From Pseudoroseomonas aestuarii (lineage in GTDB: Bacteria > Pseudomonadota > Alphaproteobacteria > Acetobacterales > Acetobacteraceae): a stretch of 64,000 nt of DNA. Where the stretch lies: assembly GCF_042651065.1 (NCBI RefSeq), contig NZ_JBHSCH010000012.1, positions 15,716-79,715 on the forward strand. The letters run 5' to 3'. Positions 58,941 to 64,000 of the stretch are shown piece after piece (the first letter of the stretch is position 1; each line of letters starts with the position of its first letter). The notes under the pieces are model-generated. The model saw only the letters and a program-made list of their open reading frames with translations. It was not told the DNA's origin and ran no database searches. The position numbers and the translations under genes are program-made.

Positions 58941-61754
58941 TCAACCGTCGCCGAGCAGCGCGCGCGCCGCGCGCAGATCGGGCGTGTCGGCCCGCGGCGG
59001 GAAGCGGGCGACGATGCCGGCCAGCAGTGCCTCCGCCGCCGGACCTGACGCACACTCCCGCCGCATCCGGGCGAGGCTGGTGGCGGCGCGCAGCGACCAG
59101 GCGGGCGCCGCCTGCCGTTCCGCCAGCGCCTGCGCCGCGCGGAACGCCGCCGCCGCCGCGCCCGCATCCGCCAGCGCCAGCCGGCATTCGCCGCCCAGGC
59201 GGAGATATTCCGGCTCGAACCAGGCCTCGCCGCAGCCGCGCGCATCGGCCAGCGCGGCCTCGACCGCCGCCAGCGCCTCCGCCGGCCGCTCCAGGCGCAG
59301 CAGCGCCGTGGCGACGCCGGCATGCAGGATCGGCAGCCGCGCGCTGAAGGCGGTGGGCGCCATGCCCGCCATCCGCTCGCGCAGCTGCGCCAGGCCCTCT
59401 TCCATCCGGCCGGCGGCGATCCACTCCAGCGCCCGGTAGCTCTCGCCCCAGAGCACCCAGGCCTGGGTCTGCCGCAGCTCGCCCAGCATCCTGGCGCGCA
59501 CCGCGGCGGCGCGCGCCATGTCGCCCGCCAGGAAGGCCACCGGCCCCGCGCCCAGCGCCAGGGCGAAGAAATGGCTGAAGGGGTGCTCCAGCGCGCGCGC
59601 CTCGGCCGCCGTCTCGTCGGCCAGCGCCAGGGCCGCCTCCGTCTCGCCCTGCAGCCACAGGATGCGGGCCAGCACGCTCTTGGAGAGGATGCGCTGGTCG
59701 TAGAAGTTCAGCTTGCTCTGGTGCGGCTGCAGCGCTCGGCGCGGGTAGCGGGCGAGCATCGCCTCGGTCAGCCGGCGCGCCTCCGCCTGCTCGCCCTGCA
59801 TGTGCAGGATGTAACCCACCAGCCGGTCCCCCACAGGCCCGTCATCGGGCTGGCCGGAGGCCCAGGCGATGTCGCGGAAGCGGTGGGCATAGGCCAGCGC
59901 CTGGCCGTAGTCGCGCCGCATGGCGCCGAGCGCCAGCCCGTTCAGCGCGCGCAGCTGGTGCTCCACGTCGCCGAGCTGCTCGGCGAAGACCAGCGTGTTG
60001 ACCCAGGCGGATTCCAGCGTGCCGGACTGGAATACCGTGATGGTGCCGAGCGCGGCATAGAGCCGCATGCCGAGGCGCGGCTCCTGCTCCACCTCGGCGC
60101 GGAAGGCGGCGATGGCCGCGTCCAGCCGCCGCCGCGTCTCGTCGATCAGGCCGAAGGAGGACCAGAGCGGCACGCCGGCGAGGGTGAGGGCGATGCCGGT
60201 GCGCCGCTGGCAGGCGGGGCCCAGCGCCCAGTCGATGGCGGCGCGCAGGTTGTCGATGTCGGGCGCCAGCCGGGCGCGCGCCTCGGCCACCGGCACGGCG
60301 GCCCACAGCGCCTCGGCCCGCCGGAACACCGCCTCGAAATGGCTGGCGTGGCGCAGCGCGGTGGCCTCCGCCTCGCCCGCCTCCTCCAGCTTGCCGGCCA
60401 GGTAGAGCCGCGTCGTGTCGAGGCAGCGATAGGCCGTGCCGCCCGGCCGCGCCTGCAGGGCGAGGAAGGACTTGTCCAGCAGGCTGCCGAGGCGGTCGAT
60501 GATCTCGGCCTCCGTCTCTCCCTCGTCGGCGCCGACGGCCAGCGCCGCCTCCAGCGTGAAGCAGCCCTGGAACACGGCGAGCCGGCGCAGCAGGCGCTGC
60601 TCCTCCGGCGGCAGCAGGCCGTGGCTCCAGTCCAGCGTGGCGCGCAGCGTCTGGTGGCGGGGCAGGGCGGTGCGGCGGCCCTGCATCAGCAGCCGGAAGC
60701 GGTCGCCCAGCCGCTCCGCCAGGGCCTGCAGGCCGAGCTGGGCGGCGCGGGTGGCGGCCAGCTCGATGGCCAGCGGAATGCCGTCCAGCTGGCGGCAGAT
60801 CTGCGCCACCAGCCCTGCCTCCGCATCGGTGAGCGCCGGCATGGCGCCGGCGGCCTGCAGCCGCTCGACGAACAGGGCGATGGCGGGGAAGCCCATCGCC
60901 TCCCGCGCGCCCGGCGCCGCGCCGGGCGGCGGCGCCTCCATCGAGGGCAGGCGGTAGGTCCATTCCCCCTCGGCCCGCAGCGGCTCGCGGCTGGTGGCCA
61001 GCACATGCAGCCGCGGCGCCGACTGGAGGAGGTGTTCCGCGAGGCGCGCGGCGGCGCCGATCACCGGCTCGCAGCTGTCCAGGATGACCAGCCGGTGCGC
61101 CCCGGCCAGCGCGGCGGCGAGGCCGCCCTCGGCCCGCCCCTCCGCCTCCAGCGCGGCGAGGACCCGACCCTGCGCCAGCGCGCCGTCGGTCAGGGTGCCG
61201 AGGTCGATGAAGAGCGGCGGCTGCGCGTATTCCGCCGCCAGCCGCCGCGCGACGGACAGCGCCACGGTGGTCTTGCCGATGCCGCCCGCGCCGGTGATGC
61301 TGACGAAGCGGTGCTCCCGCAACCGCCCGGCGATGAGGCCGATATCGGTCTCGCGGCCCAGCACGGGCTGCAGCCGCACCGGCAGCGTGGCCGCCGCCGT
61401 CGGCGTGGCGGGGCGTGGAACGGGGGGCGCCGGCCCGGTCTCCAGCGGCGCGACGAAGCTGTACCCGCGGCCCGGCACGGTGAGCACGTGGCGCGCCTCC
61501 GCCTCGCTCTCGCCGAGCGCCCGGCGCAGCGCGGCGACCTGGGCGCGCAGGTTGGAGTCCTCGATGTGGCGGCCGGGCCAGACGGCGGGGAGCAGCGCGC
61601 CGCGGTCGAGCACCTCGCCCGGCCGCTGCGCCAGCGCGATCAGCAGGTCGAGCGCCCGTTGCCCGATGCGGACCGGCTCACCCTCCCGCAGCAGCCGCTT
61701 GCGGCGGGGGAGCAGGGTGAAGCCGCCGAACCGGATCTCCTCGCCGCTCTCCAC
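58941..61754 (-). CDS. Winged-helix transcriptional regulator with STAND-type ATPase and TPR-like repeats
   Basis: A 937-residue protein. The N-terminal OmpR-type winged helix (residues 5-105) contains LREGEPVRIGQRALDLLIAL and LGESEAEARHVLTVPGRGYS. The NTPase domain has Walker A GAGGIGKTT near 152-160, Walker B-like RLVILDSCEPVIG near 225 and LATSREPLRAEGEW. The second half, after about 450, is helical repeats of TPR type. This layout is common in Rhizobiales and Acetobacteraceae, often called an ATPase-containing transcriptional regulator, and works as a ligand-gated switch. GTG 61754 follows GGAGGAGG, supporting this start over the much longer open frame. Confidence 0.88.
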   Translation of the reverse strand: MESGEEIRFGGFTLLPRRKRLLREGEPVRIGQRALDLLIALAQRPGEVLDRGALLPAVWPGRHIEDSNLRAQVAALRRALGESEAEARHVLTVPGRGYSFVAPLETGPAPPVPRPATPTAAATLPVRLQPVLGRETDIGLIAGRLREHRFVSITGAGGIGKTTVALSVARRLAAEYAQPPLFIDLGTLTDGALAQGRVLAALEAEGRAEGGLAAALAGAHRLVILDSCEPVIGAAARLAEHLLQSAPRLHVLATSREPLRAEGEWTYRLPSMEAPPPGAAPGAREAMGFPAIALFVERLQAAGAMPALTDAEAGLVAQICRQLDGIPLAIELAATRAAQLGLQALAERLGDRFRLLMQGRRTALPRHQTLRATLDWSHGLLPPEEQRLLRRLAVFQGCFTLEAALAVGADEGETEAEIIDRLGSLLDKSFLALQARPGGTAYRCLDTTRLYLAGKLEEAGEAEATALRHASHFEAVFRRAEALWAAVPVAEARARLAPDIDNLRAAIDWALGPACQRRTGIALTLAGVPLWSSFGLIDETRRRLDAAIAAFRAEVEQEPRLGMRLYAALGTITVFQSGTLESAWVNTLVFAEQLGDVEHQLRALNGLALGAMRRDYGQALAYAHRFRDIAWASGQPDDGPVGDRLVGYILHMQGEQAEARRLTEAMLARYPRRALQPHQSKLNFYDQRILSKSVLARILWLQGETEAALALADETAAEARALEHPFSHFFALALGAGPVAFLAGDMARAAAVRARMLGELRQTQAWVLWGESYRALEWIAAGRMEEGLAQLRERMAGMAPTAFSARLPILHAGVATALLRLERPAEALAAVEAALADARGCGEAWFEPEYLRLGGECRLALADAGAAAAAFRAAQALAERQAAPAWSLRAATSLARMRRECASGPAAEALLAGIVARFPPRADTPDLRAARALLGDG

Positions 61755-62148
61755 ACCCTCCTCCGATCGTCCCTGCGGACCCGGTGCCCGTGCGGGATGC
61801 GCGATATATGTCGGCTTCTCAGCCGGTGGCAATGTCAGCGCCGGCCATGGGCGCCCAGGCCACTCCCCCCGGGTCCGCTCCAGCGGGACGGGCGCTTCCG
61901 CTGCCCCCGCCAAAGTCCTCGATCCGCCAGGGCAGCGCGGCCCCCGCCGCACTTGCGCGCATCCATCGGGCAAGGATGCGGTGCCTCCGCCCGGCGCCGC
62001 GCCCCGGCAGGGCGGCCTCCCGGGCTGCCGCGGCGGCCGGCCCCATGGCGCTGCCGGCCTCCCGCCGGCAAGGTGAGGACTCTGGCGGGAGCCGCCCCGG
62101 CTGGCCGGGGCGGGGACTTGGGCGGGAAGGGTGGCGGCGGGCGCGTGC
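61755..62148. other. Non-coding region of about 390 bases
   Basis: I see no credible gene. Frames on both strands are low-complexity. It probably holds the promoter of the winged-helix/ATPase regulator on the minus strand; ATATAT near 61804-61809 is the only AT-rich spot and could be its -10 area. The stop of the GntR gene borders its right edge. Confidence 0.4.
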
Positions 62149-62853
62149 TCAGCCGGCCGGCGCGGCGGGCCGCGCCAGCATGTCCGCCAGCACGGCGCCA
62201 TGCTCGCGCAGGTCGCGCTCCACGGCGGCGCGGGCTGCGGCGGCGTCGCGCGCCGCCAGCGCCGAGAGCAGCGCCACATGCGGGTGGTCCTGCGGCGCCA
62301 CGGGGCGCGGCACGGTGAACAGCAGGTTGATGGTGGGGCCGGCCTGCACCCAGAGGCTCTCCACCATGCGCTGCAGCACCGGCATCCGCGCCAGGGCGAT
62401 GGTGTGGAAATGGAACAGCTCGTTCTCGGTCAGCACCATGCGCGCATCGTTGCGCAGCCGGCCCTCGGCGACGCGGGCATGGATGGCGCGCAGCGCGGCG
62501 ATGTCCTCCGGCGTGGCCAGCTCGGCGGCGCGGGCGGCGGCGCGGCCTTCCAGCTCCACCCGCAGCTCCATGATCTCGTTGTAGCGCTCCGGCGCCAGGC
62601 GCGGCACCCAGGCGATGCCGCGCGCGTCGAGGTCGAGCCCGCCTTCCGAGACCAGGCGCAGCAGCGCCTCGCGCACCGGCGTCGGGCTCACCTGCATCTC
62701 CTGCGCCAGCAGCCGGTGCACCAGCTTCTGGCCGGGCGAGAGGCGGCCGGACATCAGCGCGGCGCGCAGGCGGCGATAGACCTTGCCGGCGAGGCTTTCC
62801 TCGCGGTCGACGGGGGCAAGCGGGGGAAGGGCATCCATGGCGGCGGGACTCAT
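62149..62853 (-). CDS. GntR-family transcriptional regulator (FCD domain)
   Basis: A 234-residue repressor. The winged helix shows KVYRRLRAALMSGRLSPGQK, LVHRLLAQEMQVSPTPVREA and wing LDLDARGIAWVPRL. The C-terminal FCD domain has RYNEIMELRVELEGRAAARA, ENELFHFHTIALARMPVLQR and a terminal DHPHVALLSALAARDAAAAR histidine pair. ATG 62853 gives the usual length; ATG 62838 is an alternative. It is divergent from a ThDP-dependent enzyme, with two palindromes between, and probably represses it. Confidence 0.9.
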   Translation of the reverse strand: MSPAAMDALPPLAPVDREESLAGKVYRRLRAALMSGRLSPGQKLVHRLLAQEMQVSPTPVREALLRLVSEGGLDLDARGIAWVPRLAPERYNEIMELRVELEGRAAARAAELATPEDIAALRAIHARVAEGRLRNDARMVLTENELFHFHTIALARMPVLQRMVESLWVQAGPTINLLFTVPRPVAPQDHPHVALLSALAARDAAAARAAVERDLREHGAVLADMLARPAAPAG

Positions 62854-62864
62854 CGGGGGGCGCC

Positions 62865-62878
62865 CTTGACGTGTCAAG
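62865..62878. promoter_or_regulatory. Palindrome 1 between GntR and ThDP-enzyme genes
   Basis: CTTGACGTGTCAAG is a perfect 6+2+6 inverted repeat 12 bases upstream of the GntR start. TTGACG within it (62866-62871) could be a -35 element for the plus-strand gene. Confidence 0.55.
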
Positions 62879-62888
62879 CAAACCGGCA

Positions 62889-62902
62889 TTTGCTATAGCA
62901 AA
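62889..62902. promoter_or_regulatory. Palindrome 2, candidate GntR/FCD operator
   Basis: TTTGCTATAGCAAA is a perfect 14-base palindrome, AT-rich in a GC-rich background, 28 bases upstream of the ThDP-enzyme ATG. It contains TGCTAT / TATAGC, which could be the -10 region, so a bound repressor would block transcription. Its centre is 24 bases from that of the first palindrome. Confidence 0.65.
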
Positions 62903-62929
62903 CACCAAATACCACGAGGAAACCCCCGG

Positions 62930-64000
62930 ATGCCAGACAGCGCCCCCTCCCTCGCGGCGAACGCGACCGTCGCCCTGCGCCTGGCCGAGGCGCTCGCCCG
63001 CCACGGCGTCACCCTGACCTTCGGGCAGAGCCTGCCCTCGGCCTTCCATCTCGCCGCGCCGCATGCCGGCATCGCGCAGAAGGTCTACCGGCAGGAGAAC
63101 ATGGGCGGCACGATGGCCGACGGCTATGCGCGCATCTCGGGCAAGGTCGGCATCGTCACGGCGCAGAACGGGCCGGCCGCCACCCTGCTGGTGCCGCCGC
63201 TGGCCGAGGCGCTGAAGGCCAGCGTGCCGGTCATCGCGCTGGTGCAGGAGGTGACGCGCGACAGCGCCGACCGCAACGCCTTCCAGGAATTCGACCACCT
63301 GAGGATGTTCGACCCGGTGGCCAAGTTCGTCCGCCGCATCGACCGCGCGGACCGGCTGGAGGATTACGTGGACATGGCCTTCGTCGCCGCCACCTCCGGC
63401 CGGCCGGGCCCCGCCGTGCTGCTGCTGCCGGCCGACCTGCTGCTGGAGCGGGCCGCCCCCGTGGCGCGGCGCCGCGCCAATCTCGGCAGCTACCCGCTGG
63501 ACCGGCCGCAGCCGGAGGCGGCGCGCATCGAGGAGGCGGCGGCGCTGCTGGCGGGGGCGGCGCGGCCCATCGTCATCGCCGGCGGCGGCGTGCATCTCTC
63601 CGGCGCGGCGGCGGAGCTGGCGGCGCTGCAGGAGGAGGCGCATTTGCCCGTCGCCACCACCTTCATGGGCAAGGGCAGCGTGGCGGAGACGCATCCGCTC
63701 TCGGTCGGCGTCGTCGGCAACACGATGGGGCAGGGCGCCCGCGCCCGCGCGCTGCGGCCGCTGGTGGCGGAGGCCGATGTGGTGCTGCTGGTGGGCAACC
63801 GCACCAACCAGAACGGCACGGATAGCTGGACGCTCTACCCGCCCGATGCCCGCTACATCCACATCGACCCCGATCCGCTGGAGATCGGCCGCAACTACGA
63901 GGCGCTGCGCCTGACGGGCGACGCGCGCGCCACGCTGGCGGCGCTGCGCGCGGCGATAGCGCGGCAGGACCTCGCCGCCCGCGCCGCCGCCCGCCCGGAC
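62930..64000 (+). CDS. ThDP-dependent enzyme, acetolactate synthase-like, truncated by the window edge
   Basis: 357 codons are visible and the frame is still open at 64000. The N-terminal pyrimidine-binding domain has ALARHGVTLTFGQSLPSAFH and the conserved glutamate in VYRQENMGGTMADGYARISG. The central domain follows (AARPIVIAGGGVHLSGAAAE, TFMGKGSVAETHPLSVGVVG, DVVLLVGNRTNQNGTDSWTL). The catalytic C-terminal third is outside. It is more like catabolic or uncharacterised ThDP enzymes (oxalyl-CoA decarboxylase, glyoxylate carboligase or IlvB-like) than biosynthetic IlvB, judged by its GntR control. ATG 62930 follows GAGGAAA. A glyoxylate-type substrate would fit the window's other hydroxyacid genes, but this is conjecture. 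Confidence 0.88.
   Translation, partial: MPDSAPSLAANATVALRLAEALARHGVTLTFGQSLPSAFHLAAPHAGIAQKVYRQENMGGTMADGYARISGKVGIVTAQNGPAATLLVPPLAEALKASVPVIALVQEVTRDSADRNAFQEFDHLRMFDPVAKFVRRIDRADRLEDYVDMAFVAATSGRPGPAVLLLPADLLLERAAPVARRRANLGSYPLDRPQPEAARIEEAAALLAGAARPIVIAGGGVHLSGAAAELAALQEEAHLPVATTFMGKGSVAETHPLSVGVVGNTMGQGARARALRPLVAEADVVLLVGNRTNQNGTDSWTLYPPDARYIHIDPDPLEIGRNYEALRLTGDARATLAALRAAIARQDLAARAAARPD

Noticed and set aside
59322..62318. 998-residue plus-strand frame opposite the winged-helix/ATPase regulator
   Set aside because: Low-complexity antisense of a protein with recognisable winged-helix, Walker and repeat segments.
62866..62877. TTGACGTGTCAA considered as a third FNR box
   Set aside because: The half sites are separated by two bases, not the four needed for FNR/Dnr binding; it was kept only as a palindrome.
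1..64000. CRISPR arrays, tRNA or rRNA genes, prophage modules
   Set aside because: No regularly spaced repeats, no tRNA-like CCA/T-loop patterns that I could recognise, no rRNA segments and no phage structural genes were seen by reading.

Overview
The window is a chromosomal segment of a GC-rich alphaproteobacterium. The base composition, the many TRAP transporters and orphan family-5 solute-binding proteins, the ArgO/ArgP pair and the general protein style suggest an Acetobacteraceae member such as Roseomonas or a relative. That placement is an inference from protein style, not from a marker gene. I saw no rRNA, tRNA, CRISPR array, prophage or intact insertion sequence.

Layout. Positions 1-1276 are a poorly coding, partly decayed stretch. 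From 1277 to 5956 a FadR-type repressor faces a hydroxyacid dehydrogenase plus TRAP transporter operon across a palindromic operator. From 5957 to 10899 there is a gene-poor spacer, an orphan ParD-like antitoxin, a large hybrid histidine kinase and the divergent argO/argP pair. From 11017 to 26257 lies a compact nitrate-respiration island. On the minus strand it carries an Fnr/Dnr-type regulator, a double NarK transporter, the RIC repair protein and MogA. On the plus strand it carries narGHJI, a PpiC-type isomerase, a small unknown protein, moeA, a group III truncated haemoglobin and a MobB-like protein. A consensus FNR box sits between the two arms. The island therefore combines nitrate uptake, nitrate reduction, nitric-oxide defence, Fe-S repair, molybdenum cofactor supply and its own regulator. 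Carbonic anhydrase and a universal stress protein with a second FNR-type box follow.

From 28640 to 29090 is a frameshifted IS3-family transposase relic, then ilvD and a divergent LysR regulator. From 32045 to 45038 is a catabolic patchwork: a HisD-family dehydrogenase, two orphan peptide-type solute-binding proteins, an XRE-cupin regulator, an M81 metallopeptidase, an alpha/beta hydrolase, an amidase, IclR and GntR regulators and a GlcD-like FAD oxidase. From 45282 to 51030 is a second hydroxyacid operon, with a hydroxyacid dehydrogenase fused to an amidohydrolase, a second dehydrogenase and a TRAP transporter, behind a FadR-consensus operator. From 51212 to 55906 is an amidohydrolase cluster: an isochorismatase-fold hydrolase, an XapX membrane protein, a YtcJ-like amidohydrolase with a Cys/His-rich tail, a 72-residue unknown protein and an MFS transporter with a C-terminal monooxygenase-like domain. 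The window ends with an AraC protein, a third orphan solute-binding protein, an atypical short-chain dehydrogenase, a winged-helix/ATPase/TPR regulator, and a GntR regulator facing a truncated ThDP-dependent enzyme across two palindromes.

Start sites were chosen from ribosome-binding sites, family length and overlap with neighbours. All family names come from motif recognition; no database search was run.
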